A stretch of DNA of 6,680 bases from Dehalococcoidia bacterium (GCA_023129815.1 JAGMBH010000031.1:1-6680), one strand, 5' to 3'; shown: positions 1-6,290, counted from the first letter of the stretch. Program-made: numbers and translations. Notes: a model not told the origin generated them from the letters alone.

Positions 1-779
1 GTTATCAGGTTTTGCTTTAACGTAGTGAGCTCAATATAAAGGTCTAGCTCGGGTAAATAGAAATCAGGGGTGAACATTTCAGCTATCTCACCACCCTTCC
101 AGCGAAGAGGGAAGGAGCGAGGCTCGTAAAGCCACTCAATGCGGTAGAAATCCAAAAGTCTGGCAAACTCTTCCTCGCTAGGATGAGCGAACTCCGTTGG
201 CCTCAGCGATGTGGTGGGCAATTGAGGCACTTGAACTAACTTTGCTTGCTTCTCATTCACCCTGTATCCTTTTGCCAGCAATTGATGAAGCTCTGCTCTC
301 TCTAAGAGAACAGCGCTTATGTTGGCAACACTTGTAAGGAAGCTTTTATCAGCCTCCGAGAACTGATGAGGTTCACGAGTATACACTCTGATTTCACCGA
401 TAACTTCCTCTCTCTCAAGTATAGGAGCTCCGAGTATAGAACATACTCTTTGTGTTTCTGCTATCTTAGGATGCTGAACTCGTTCATCTTTGGTGGCATC
501 GGGAATAACTACCACTTTGCCATCGAGAACTTCGGGAAGACTCTTGTGAGCATCAAGCGGACCTTTTCTAAGATAGAGATCGCTGAGACCATGAGTACCT
601 ACAGTAAGTAAGTATTCCTTTTGGGGATCAAGGAGAGAAACACGACAACCATTTGCTCCCATTGCCTTGGCAGTGGTTTTAGCGATAGAATTACAAATCT
701 TTCTCAAACTAAAAGCTGAATTAGAAACTTTAGCTATCTGTTTTAGCGCTAAATAATAACTACCCTTAGAACTCCTCAT
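1..779 (-). CDS. GAF-domain protein with a PD-(D/E)XK-like region (partial, continues past left edge)
   Basis: This open frame starts at ATG 779-777 and runs off the window after 259 codons, so its C-terminus is unseen. Residues about 10-162 read as a GAF sensor domain: an N-terminal helix (LALKQIAKVSNSAFSLRKIC), the strand pair CRVSLLDPQKEYLLTVGTHG, VVVIPDATKDERVQHP, then CSILGAPILEREEVIGEIRV and a closing helix after HQFSEADKSFL. A linker (163-198) follows. Residues 199-259 then resemble a PD-(D/E)XK nuclease fold: a helix with EEEFARLLDFY, WLYEPRSFPLRW, TPDFYLPELD and LYIELTT. The usual E-x-K is E250-L-T252, so the catalytic lysine is missing. No signal peptide or membrane segment is visible. 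The start lies 12 bases after nrdJ, behind a weak GGGGA ribosome site, so it is probably cotranscribed with nrdR-nrdJ. From memory, some Chloroflexota proteins join a similar nuclease-like stretch to a hypoxanthine phosphoribosyltransferase domain; whether one follows here cannot be seen. GAF is fairly secure, the second domain moderately so, and the function is unknown. Confidence 0.8.
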   Translation of the reverse strand, partial: MRSSKGSYYLALKQIAKVSNSAFSLRKICNSIAKTTAKAMGANGCRVSLLDPQKEYLLTVGTHGLSDLYLRKGPLDAHKSLPEVLDGKVVVIPDATKDERVQHPKIAETQRVCSILGAPILEREEVIGEIRVYTREPHQFSEADKSFLTSVANISAVLLERAELHQLLAKGYRVNEKQAKLVQVPQLPTTSLRPTEFAHPSEEEFARLLDFYRIEWLYEPRSFPLRWKGGEIAEMFTPDFYLPELDLYIELTTLKQNLI

Positions 780-791
780 TTTCCCCGTAGC

Positions 792-3269
792 CTACTCGCA
801 TTTGGTGAAACCGCAATTAGGACAAATATCACAACCTTCCTGGTAAATCAACTTACCACCACACTCAGGACACTGTCCCGCCCAGCTCTTGACCACTTCA
901 GCTATATTAGAATTGTTAGCATCCTCTTCTTTGACATATTTTTGCAGCACACTAGCAATAGCATCAGCACAGGACATAACAGCATGGCCTTGCTCCCAAG
1001 CAATGGAAGGACAACGAATGCTGCGCAAATGTCTTACAATAGAATCCAGACCTACTCCTGACCTTAAGGCTAAGGAGATAAGGCGGCTAATAGCCTCGAG
1101 CTGGGCTGCAGCACAGCCTCCGGCTTTCCCTAAGATAGAGAAAACCTCGGCTATGCCCTGGTCATCAAAATTCACCGTTACATAAATATAACCACATCCA
1201 GTGCTTACCCTCTCAGTTATTCCCTTGGTAACTTTAGGTCTTTTCCTGGGAACTAGTTCACCTTCAGCCTTTTCCTTCCTTTTACCCAGGGTAAGAACCT
1301 GGCTTTCCCGACTCCTATCGCGGTAAATAGTTATTCCTTTTAAGCCCTCATGGTAAGCCAGCATATATACTTTGGCTATATCTTCAGGCATTGCTTCATA
1401 GGGGAAGTTGACCGTCTTGGAGACAGCGCTATCAGTAAACTTCTGAAAGGCTGCCTGCATCCTAACATGCCATTCTGGAGATGTGTCATAGGCAGAGACG
1501 AAGAGTCTCTTTATTTCTTCAGGAACGCCCTCTATGTCCCTCAATCTTTTCCCCGCAGCTAGCTGTTTCATTAACTCGGATGAATAGAAATTCCCCCTTC
1601 TAGCTGCCTGCTCAAAGTAGGGGTTTACCTCTATGAATTCCTCACCCTCGAGGATATGGCGCACATAGCTTAAGGCAAAGATTGGTTCAATGCCACTGGA
1701 ACAATTAGCAATTATACTCAAGCTGCCGGTAGGAGCAATAGTAGTTCGAGAGGCATTGCGAAACTGAGGGCCACCAGGCACGTCATAGATGCTTCCCTTA
1801 AAAGCAGGGAAAAAACCTCTCTCTTCAGCCAGCTCTATTGAAGCTTTGTTTGCCTCCGCGGATATGAAATGCATGATCTCCTCAGCTACGTTGAGCGCTT
1901 GCTCGCTGTCATAAGGAATACCAAGCTGAATCAGCATATCGGCAAAACTCATCACCCCCAAACCTATTTTTCTAGCGGCCTTCGTCCTCTCAGCAATCTC
2001 AGGCAAGGGAAATTGGTTGACATCGATAACGTTGTCGAGAAAGCGGACTGCTAGTTTAACCGTCTGAGCTAGCTTAGCATAGTCAATCTCGAAGTGGTTA
2101 TTCCGGCAAACCACCATGTTAGATAGATTTATAGAGCCTAAATTACAAGACTCGAAGGGAAGCAAAGGTTGCTCACCGCAAGGATTGGTGCTTTCTATTT
2201 TACCCAATTTAGGTGTAGGGTTACGCCTGTTTATTTCGTCCATAAATACGATGCCCGGGTCACCGGTGCACCAAGCCATATCAACTATTTTGTCGAACAC
2301 CTCCTTGGCATTAAGCTTACCAGTTACCCCCCCTGTTCGCGGGTTTACCAAGTTGTAGTCAGCACCTTTCTCCGCCGCTTCCATAAAGCTATCAGTTACA
2401 GCTACGGAGAGGTTAAAATTGGTCAAGACCTCAGGGTCATCTTTAGCGGTAATAAACTTTAGAATATCAGGATGGTCAACGGCTAGTATCGCCATATTAG
2501 CCCCGCGGCGCATACCGCCTTGCTTTACCACATCAGTGGCTATATCAAAAACTCGCATAAAAGAAACAGGGCCACTAGCAATACCGCCGGTAGAGCCAAC
2601 TCTATCTTTCTCTGGCCTGAGTCGGGAAAAGGAAAAACCAGTGCCACCACCACTTTTATGAATTAAAGCAGTATATCTCACCGCATCGAAAATGGATTCC
2701 ATAGAATCGCCGATAGGGATAACAAAACAGGCTGACAACTGCCCTAATTCGCTGCCGGCATTCATCAATGTAGGGGAATTAGGTAGAAATTCTAGATTTG
2801 TCATTAGCTGATAAAATGCCTCTTCTAGAGAGGAGACATCAGCTTCTGAGTGGTAAAGAAGTTCGGCTGAGGCAATGTGCTTGGCTACACGGCGAAACAG
2901 CTCTTGTGGAGTCTCAACGAGCTTTCCCTCCCCATCCTTCTTCAAATATCTCCTCTCCAGGACTCTTAAGCCATTCTGGCTAAGCTCAATCCCTGTTTGG
3001 GATAAAGTCTCCTTTTCAGCTAGAGCTTCCTTTACTGCTACCTCAATTTGGGAGGAAGTTAGAGGATGCTGAGGTTTCGGTGAGACGAACTTCTCCATGC
3101 CCGGCAAGGGGCGAGCAGGTTCCAACCTCTGGATTATCTGACTAGAAAGTTCCTCTAACATTTTTCTATCGCTTATACCCATGGATTCAGCAGCAGCAAA
3201 AACAGCTCGAGCTACTTTATCTCGGCTAATGAATTTAACCTGGTTTGTTTTTCTGGCGGATTTAGACAC
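792..3269 (-). CDS. nrdJ: Adenosylcobalamin-dependent (class II) ribonucleoside-diphosphate reductase
   Basis: This cytoplasmic enzyme reduces ribonucleotides to deoxyribonucleotides using a thiyl radical generated from coenzyme B12, so it needs neither oxygen nor a small subunit. The 825-residue product is of normal family length. Residues 1-90 are a poor ATP-cone-like region. The catalytic barrel spans about 100-650 and includes NSPTLMNAG (164-172) and the first redox cysteine C181 in LSACFVIPIGDSM. Its TNPCGEQPLLPFESCNLGSI block (361-380) holds N362, radical cysteine C364, E366 and the second redox cysteine C375, with the same spacing as in Thermotoga NrdJ. A TSCPD-type domain covers about 683-775. 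The tail has CPECG (800-804), C813, CPNCG (816-820) and C824, which look like a zinc ribbon plus cysteines that could re-reduce the active site. The start is GTG at 3269-3267, three bases after the nrdR stop and six bases after GGAGG. An in-frame TAA upstream rules out a longer form. It is probably repressed by NrdR. No intein or frameshift was seen. Confidence 0.97.
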   Translation of the reverse strand: MSKSARKTNQVKFISRDKVARAVFAAAESMGISDRKMLEELSSQIIQRLEPARPLPGMEKFVSPKPQHPLTSSQIEVAVKEALAEKETLSQTGIELSQNGLRVLERRYLKKDGEGKLVETPQELFRRVAKHIASAELLYHSEADVSSLEEAFYQLMTNLEFLPNSPTLMNAGSELGQLSACFVIPIGDSMESIFDAVRYTALIHKSGGGTGFSFSRLRPEKDRVGSTGGIASGPVSFMRVFDIATDVVKQGGMRRGANMAILAVDHPDILKFITAKDDPEVLTNFNLSVAVTDSFMEAAEKGADYNLVNPRTGGVTGKLNAKEVFDKIVDMAWCTGDPGIVFMDEINRRNPTPKLGKIESTNPCGEQPLLPFESCNLGSINLSNMVVCRNNHFEIDYAKLAQTVKLAVRFLDNVIDVNQFPLPEIAERTKAARKIGLGVMSFADMLIQLGIPYDSEQALNVAEEIMHFISAEANKASIELAEERGFFPAFKGSIYDVPGGPQFRNASRTTIAPTGSLSIIANCSSGIEPIFALSYVRHILEGEEFIEVNPYFEQAARRGNFYSSELMKQLAAGKRLRDIEGVPEEIKRLFVSAYDTSPEWHVRMQAAFQKFTDSAVSKTVNFPYEAMPEDIAKVYMLAYHEGLKGITIYRDRSRESQVLTLGKRKEKAEGELVPRKRPKVTKGITERVSTGCGYIYVTVNFDDQGIAEVFSILGKAGGCAAAQLEAISRLISLALRSGVGLDSIVRHLRSIRCPSIAWEQGHAVMSCADAIASVLQKYVKEEDANNSNIAEVVKSWAGQCPECGGKLIYQEGCDICPNCGFTKCE

Positions 3270-3272
3270 TTT

Positions 3273-3797
3273 TTACCTCCTACGGCCAATTAAGGAATTC
3301 ACCGCTTCGGAAGGCAACAGCGGCAGCTGATTTGCTGGCGGCGTTAGGGTTTCCCCTTCCGTTAAGCTATCCACCACCTGTTTTAAGGCACCAATATCAG
3401 CAAATTCCCGGTAAACGCTAGCAAAGCGAATATAGGCTATATGGTCTAACTTCTGCAATCTTTGCATAACCAAATCGCCAATAATGGAGCTAGAAATTTC
3501 AGCCTTGCCTAAGCCATAGAGCTCAGCTTCAATGTTGTCTATGAGCTTATCAATAGCGCCTATGGGTAGAGGGCGTTTCTCACAAGCTTTACGGATTCCG
3601 GAGGAGAGTTTATCTCGGCTGAATTCCTCACGCCGATCATCCTTCTTAACCACGAAGATATTGCGAGATTGTACGCGCTCGTAAGTGGTGAAGCGAGCAC
3701 CACAAGAAAGACACTTCCTCCGTCGCCTCACCCCTCCATCTAAAGGCCGAGAATCTATCACTCTCGACCCCGTTCCACCACAATAAGGACAGTTCAT
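3273..3797 (-). CDS. nrdR: Transcriptional repressor NrdR
   Basis: NrdR is a nucleotide-sensing repressor that binds paired NrdR boxes upstream of ribonucleotide reductase genes when dATP is plentiful. Numbering from the chosen start, the product is 174 residues. The zinc ribbon uses C3, C6 (NCPYCGG), C29 and C32 (KCLSCGARFTTYER), with the basic RRRRK run just before C29. The ATP-cone covers about 49-135 (VVKKDDRREEFSRDKLSSGI onward to YIRFASVYREF). A polar tail of about 35 residues ends in three arginines. An ATG two codons upstream (3803-3801) is open, but it sits only one base from the GGAGG Shine-Dalgarno. ATG 3797-3795 is seven bases away and gives the canonical family start M-x-C-P. It is the first gene of a unit with nrdJ, and two candidate NrdR boxes lie in its own leader, which suggests autoregulation. 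Confidence 0.96.
   Translation of the reverse strand: MNCPYCGGTGSRVIDSRPLDGGVRRRRKCLSCGARFTTYERVQSRNIFVVKKDDRREEFSRDKLSSGIRKACEKRPLPIGAIDKLIDNIEAELYGLGKAEISSSIIGDLVMQRLQKLDHIAYIRFASVYREFADIGALKQVVDSLTEGETLTPPANQLPLLPSEAVNSLIGRRR
3276..3280 (-). promoter_or_regulatory. Shine-Dalgarno of nrdJ inside the end of nrdR
   Basis: GGAGG lies within the last two sense codons of nrdR (AGG AGG, Arg-Arg, then TAA), six bases before the GTG start of nrdJ. Ribosomes finishing nrdR therefore uncover or directly reuse this site, which points to translational coupling. Confidence 0.85.
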
Positions 3798-3804
3798 ACC
3801 CATC

Positions 3805-3809
3805 CCTCC
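3805..3809 (-). promoter_or_regulatory. Shine-Dalgarno of nrdR, decides the start codon
   Basis: The minus strand reads GGAGG here. It is one base from the upstream ATG (3803) and seven bases from the ATG at 3797, so it favours the shorter product beginning MNCPYCGG. The left half of the second candidate NrdR box overlaps it. Confidence 0.8.
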
Positions 3810-3822
3810 CTAAAAATTGTAT
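3807..3822 (-). promoter_or_regulatory. NrdR box 2 (weaker candidate operator)
   Basis: The minus strand reads ATACAATTTTTAGGGA. It agrees with the NrdR-box pattern at 11 of 16 positions and 8 of 10 core positions (CAATTTTTAG). Its key C is exactly 31 bp from that of box 1, leaving a 15-bp gap, which is the three-turn phasing typical of NrdR box pairs. The match alone would be unconvincing; the spacing is what supports it. It runs into the nrdR Shine-Dalgarno. Confidence 0.55.
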
Positions 3823-3824
3823 TA

Positions 3825-3840
3825 TGATAAAAGTTTATCA
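3825..3840. repeat. 16-bp palindrome TGATAAA-AG-TTTATCA
   Basis: Seven-base arms match perfectly around a two-base centre. The repeat sits between the two candidate NrdR boxes, overlapping box 1 by three bases and covering the proposed -10 region. It lacks the C...G core of an NrdR box, so it may be a site for a different regulator, or chance in an AT-rich leader. Confidence 0.5.
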
Positions 3841-3860
3841 CTATATGTAGTAAAAAGCAA
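3832..3860 (-). promoter_or_regulatory. Possible promoter of nrdR-nrdJ
   Basis: A -35-like TTGCTT (3860-3855) and a -10-like TAAACT (3837-3832) are separated by 17 bp, and NrdR box 1 fills that spacer almost exactly. Both hexamers are only moderate matches. Better -10 matches, TATCAT (3829-3824) and CATAAT (3826-3821), lie slightly downstream but lack a good -35. A promoter is expected in this gap because a terminator-like hairpin lies upstream; the exact hexamers are uncertain. Confidence 0.4.
3838..3853 (-). promoter_or_regulatory. NrdR box 1 (candidate operator)
   Basis: On the minus strand this reads TTACTACATATAGTGA. Against the published NrdR-box pattern acaCwATATaTwGtgt as I remember it, 12 of 16 positions agree, including 9 of the 10 core positions (CTACATATAG). 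It is a near palindrome with one mismatched pair in the inner ten bases. It lies about 40 bases upstream of the nrdR start codon, between the proposed -35 and -10 elements, where a bound repressor would block RNA polymerase. Confidence 0.75.
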
Positions 3861-3865
3861 GAAGG

Positions 3866-3902
3866 GGAAAAGGCGGTGAGTTGTAATTACACCGCCTTTT
3901 CC
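3866..3902 (-). terminator. Intrinsic terminator after ftsZ
   Basis: A perfect 13-bp stem (3866-3878 with 3890-3902) encloses an 11-base loop. Its lower part is A/T (AAAA opposite TTTT) and its upper part is GC-rich (GGCGGTG with CACCGCC). It begins 18 bases after the ftsZ stop and separates the division genes from the nrdR control region. On the minus strand the T run is only four bases, inside the stem and followed by CCCCTTC, so it is slightly atypical. Its symmetry could let it act in both directions, but no gene on the plus strand would use it. Confidence 0.8.
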
Positions 3903-3920
3903 TTAACTTAGGTTTAGGGT

Positions 3921-5048
3921 TTACTGCCAGGAAATTTTGGACGGCTGTGGGGTGAGCTCTGTCTTACCCCTAATAGTGCTTACTAGCTGAGGGGAGGGGT
4001 GGCGCTGACCGCGGCGCAGGAAAGAAGGGACATCAAGGGTTTCACCAGTTTTTATTAAGCGGCGAAGTTCCTCCAAATTAGGTGCCCCTTTGCCATACTG
4101 ACTGCTGAAGCCGGTGGCGATAACAGTGAGCTTAACTTCATTGTCCATCTTAGGATTAAAGACTACCCCAAAGATGACGTTGGCTCTAGGATCAACTGCT
4201 TGACTAATGACTTGAGCTGCCTCATTACACTCAAAGAGGGTAAGGCTTGAGCCACCAGTAATATTGAACAGCACGCCTTGAGCTCCGCTTACGGAGACAT
4301 CGAGCAATGGGCTAGCCAGAGCAGCCTTAGCAGCTTCAGCGGCTCGATTCGGCCCGCTGCCTTTCCCAACAGACATCCATGCTGGACCAGCATCTTTCAT
4401 CACTGATTTAATATCAGCGAAGTCCAGGTTAATTAACCCGGGAACGGTGACAACCTCAGAAATGGCCTGCACTCCGTGAAGAAGAGCATCGTCAGCCAAT
4501 TTGAAAGCGCTCTCAACAGTTGTCTTAGCATCACAGAGCTGCAAGAGGCGGTCGTTAGGTATAATAATTAGCGTATCCACCTTGTCACTTAGCCTAAGTA
4601 TGCCTTCTTCAGCTACTTCCATTCGATGCCCTCCCTCAAAAGAGAAAGGCTTGGTCACCACGCCGATAGTGAGAGCACCAGCTTCCTTGGCTATTTGAGC
4701 CATGACGGGAATGCCACCAGTGCCTGTGCCACCACCCATGCCACAATTGATAAACACCATATCAACTCCCTCGACAATTTCCTCAATTATTTGGCGGCTT
4801 TCCTCAGTTGCCTTGAGCCCTAATTTATGGTCGCCACCTACGCCTAAGCCTTTAGTCAACTTCTCACCTAATTGGATACGAATGGGCGCCTCAGCCAATG
4901 CCAGAGCTTGGGCATCTGTATTCATCGCTACGAAATCAACACCCCCTAACCCTTGGCGAACCATGCGGCTGATGGCATTACAGCCACCACCACCAATGCC
5001 TATAGCTTTTATTCTCGCCGGTGTGGGAGCAAAAATCGTTTTTGCCAT
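3921..5048 (-). CDS. ftsZ: Cell division GTPase FtsZ
   Basis: FtsZ is the tubulin-like GTPase that polymerises into the mid-cell ring. The 375-residue product starts IKAIGIGGGGCNAISRM (13-29), then has NTDAQAL (43-49) and the tubulin signature GMGGGTGTGG (103-112). PNDRLL (164-169) and the catalytic T7 loop NLDFADIKSVM (207-217, with D209 and D212) follow. The globular part ends near residue 315. The FtsA-binding tail motif LDVPSFLRRGQR (338-349) comes after only about 20 linker residues and is followed by 26 more residues ending KISWQ, whereas this motif is usually near the very end. The signature is followed by G-I-P where A-A-P is common, and N-C precedes it where T-A is common. The start ATG 5048-5046 is five bases after GGAGG and lies 40 bases inside ftsA, so the two are likely translated together. 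A hairpin follows the stop. Confidence 0.97.
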   Translation of the reverse strand: MAKTIFAPTPARIKAIGIGGGGCNAISRMVRQGLGGVDFVAMNTDAQALALAEAPIRIQLGEKLTKGLGVGGDHKLGLKATEESRQIIEEIVEGVDMVFINCGMGGGTGTGGIPVMAQIAKEAGALTIGVVTKPFSFEGGHRMEVAEEGILRLSDKVDTLIIIPNDRLLQLCDAKTTVESAFKLADDALLHGVQAISEVVTVPGLINLDFADIKSVMKDAGPAWMSVGKGSGPNRAAEAAKAALASPLLDVSVSGAQGVLFNITGGSSLTLFECNEAAQVISQAVDPRANVIFGVVFNPKMDNEVKLTVIATGFSSQYGKGAPNLEELRRLIKTGETLDVPSFLRRGQRHPSPQLVSTIRGKTELTPQPSKISWQ

Positions 5049-6256
5049 TTCAACCTCCTTAACAAGCTAACAAAACTGCCCAAAATGCCACCTCTTTTCA
5101 CCTGCCAGGCTGACCTTTCCCTGTTTCTTGCTTGCCAGAGGATCAGTCCAGTAGTGGTGGCATAAGCGGAGTCATAGAGGATATCGGTAATGCCGTAAAT
5201 GCCAGCACCCAAAGGCTGACCTTTCCGCACTGGAAGTCGCAATACAGATTTCCCTAGCTCAGCAAGCCCCGTCAGGTTGGCTGTACCACCAGTAAGCACT
5301 AAGCCACAGGGCGCCAAAGTTCGATAATCAGTGGTAGGCATTTCCAGAAGTATGAGTTCAAACAATTCCTCCATTCGAGAGTGGATAATGTCACACAGGT
5401 CACGATAAGAGGCACTATGACCATTCTCTATGCCTACTTCGTCTGTCTTGCCAGTGTCCAGTCCTGGTGTTACATTCCCGTATCTCTTTTTCATGTTTTC
5501 CGCTATATTGAAGGGCAAACCTAAACCGATAGCGATGTCGCTGGTCACTTGGTAACCAGCTACCGGGATAATCGAGGTATGGTAGATACCTCCACCCCTG
5601 AAGACAGCTACGTCTGTAGTGCCACCACCGATATCAGCCATGATAACACCACCCTCTCTCTCCTGTGGGGTTAATACTGCCTCGCTGGCGGCCAGAGGCT
5701 CCAAAATCAAATCCTCAACTTCAACACCGGTGCTGCGAACACATTTAACTAGATTTTGCACTGAAGACACTGATGCCGTGATAATGTGAGTCTCCACATC
5801 TAATCTGGCGCCGTGCATGCCCACTGGCTGCTCTACCCTTTCGTCGCCATTTAAGGCATAGTAGCGAGGAATAGCGTGAAGCAATTTCTTCCCTTCAGGA
5901 ACATGGACACTACGAGCCGCAGATAACGCTCTTTTGAGGTCTTGAGGACGAACTAATCGGTCATCACGCGGTATAGCCACTACTCCTCGATTATTAAGAC
6001 TAGTTATATGTCTGCCAGTAACCCCCACACAGACAGAGTCTATCCTCATGCCGCTAATACTCTGGGCCTCCTTTACTGACTCACTAATGGATGCTTTAGC
6101 CTCATCCATGTTGACTACAATGCCTTTGTGCAGGCCATGACTAGGCACAACTCCCACTCCCAAAACTTCAATGTCGTCTTGTGATCTTACATTAGCTACA
6201 ATGGTGGCTATCTTAGTCGTGCCCACATCAATAGCGGAAACAATTTTCTTTGCCAT
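5009..6256 (-). CDS. ftsA: Cell division protein FtsA
   Basis: FtsA is an actin-fold ATPase that tethers FtsZ filaments to the inner face of the membrane. From the chosen start the product is 415 residues, normal for the family. Phosphate-1 loop IDVGTTKI is at 9-16. The FtsA-specific 1C (SHS2) region covers about 75-165 and includes CVGVTGRHITSLNNRG. Phosphate-2 DIGGGTTDVAVF is at 208-219, and the adenosine motif LTGGTANLTGL at 321-331. The last 25 or so residues (GILGSFVSLLRRLKWQKRFL onward) look like the amphipathic membrane-targeting helix. An earlier in-frame GTG (6262-6260) overlaps the GGAGG site, so ATG 6256-6254, five bases downstream, is the likely start. It follows rsmH by 34 bases, overlaps ftsZ by 40 bases, and its helix codons contain the ftsZ ribosome site. 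Confidence 0.96.
   Translation of the reverse strand: MAKKIVSAIDVGTTKIATIVANVRSQDDIEVLGVGVVPSHGLHKGIVVNMDEAKASISESVKEAQSISGMRIDSVCVGVTGRHITSLNNRGVVAIPRDDRLVRPQDLKRALSAARSVHVPEGKKLLHAIPRYYALNGDERVEQPVGMHGARLDVETHIITASVSSVQNLVKCVRSTGVEVEDLILEPLAASEAVLTPQEREGGVIMADIGGGTTDVAVFRGGGIYHTSIIPVAGYQVTSDIAIGLGLPFNIAENMKKRYGNVTPGLDTGKTDEVGIENGHSASYRDLCDIIHSRMEELFELILLEMPTTDYRTLAPCGLVLTGGTANLTGLAELGKSVLRLPVRKGQPLGAGIYGITDILYDSAYATTTGLILWQARNRERSAWQVKRGGILGSFVSLLRRLKWQKRFLLPHRRE
5053..5060 (-). promoter_or_regulatory. Shine-Dalgarno of ftsZ inside ftsA
   Basis: AAGGAGGT on the minus strand is a full match to the anti-Shine-Dalgarno. GGAGG ends five bases before the ftsZ ATG. In the ftsA frame it is read as AGG AGG, the Arg-Arg pair of the membrane-targeting helix. 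Confidence 0.9.
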
Positions 6257-6260
6257 TTTC

Positions 6261-6268
6261 ACCTCCTT
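6261..6268 (-). promoter_or_regulatory. Shine-Dalgarno of ftsA, decides the start codon
   Basis: AAGGAGGT on the minus strand lies with GGAGG five bases before ATG 6256. The alternative GTG at 6262 shares bases with this site and cannot be started from it. The 34-base gap back to rsmH holds nothing else recognisable. Confidence 0.85.
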
Positions 6269-6290
6269 TGCTACTATAGGTATTCCTTGT

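Noticed and set aside
366..611. 81-codon open frame on the plus strand
   Set aside because: It lies wholly antisense to the GAF-domain gene, has no ribosome site worth the name, and its product resembles nothing I recognise.
792..794. UAG at the end of nrdJ as a recoded (read-through) codon
   Set aside because: The reductase already ends with a complete cysteine-rich tail, and the next gene has its own ATG; nothing shows recoding.
792..3269. Intein in the reductase gene
   Set aside because: Reductase genes often carry inteins, but the length and continuous family motifs leave no room for one.
3798..3803. Two-codon longer NrdR start (MGMNCP)
   Set aside because: That ATG is one base from the Shine-Dalgarno, too close; the next ATG has seven-base spacing and gives the conserved family N-terminus.
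4702..5070. 122-codon open frame on the plus strand across the ftsA/ftsZ junction
   Set aside because: It is antisense to the well-supported ftsZ; its proline/serine-rich composition is what the complement of glycine-rich FtsZ codons gives.
6257..6262. GTG start two codons upstream in ftsA
   Set aside because: The GTG overlaps the GGAGG site and cannot use it.
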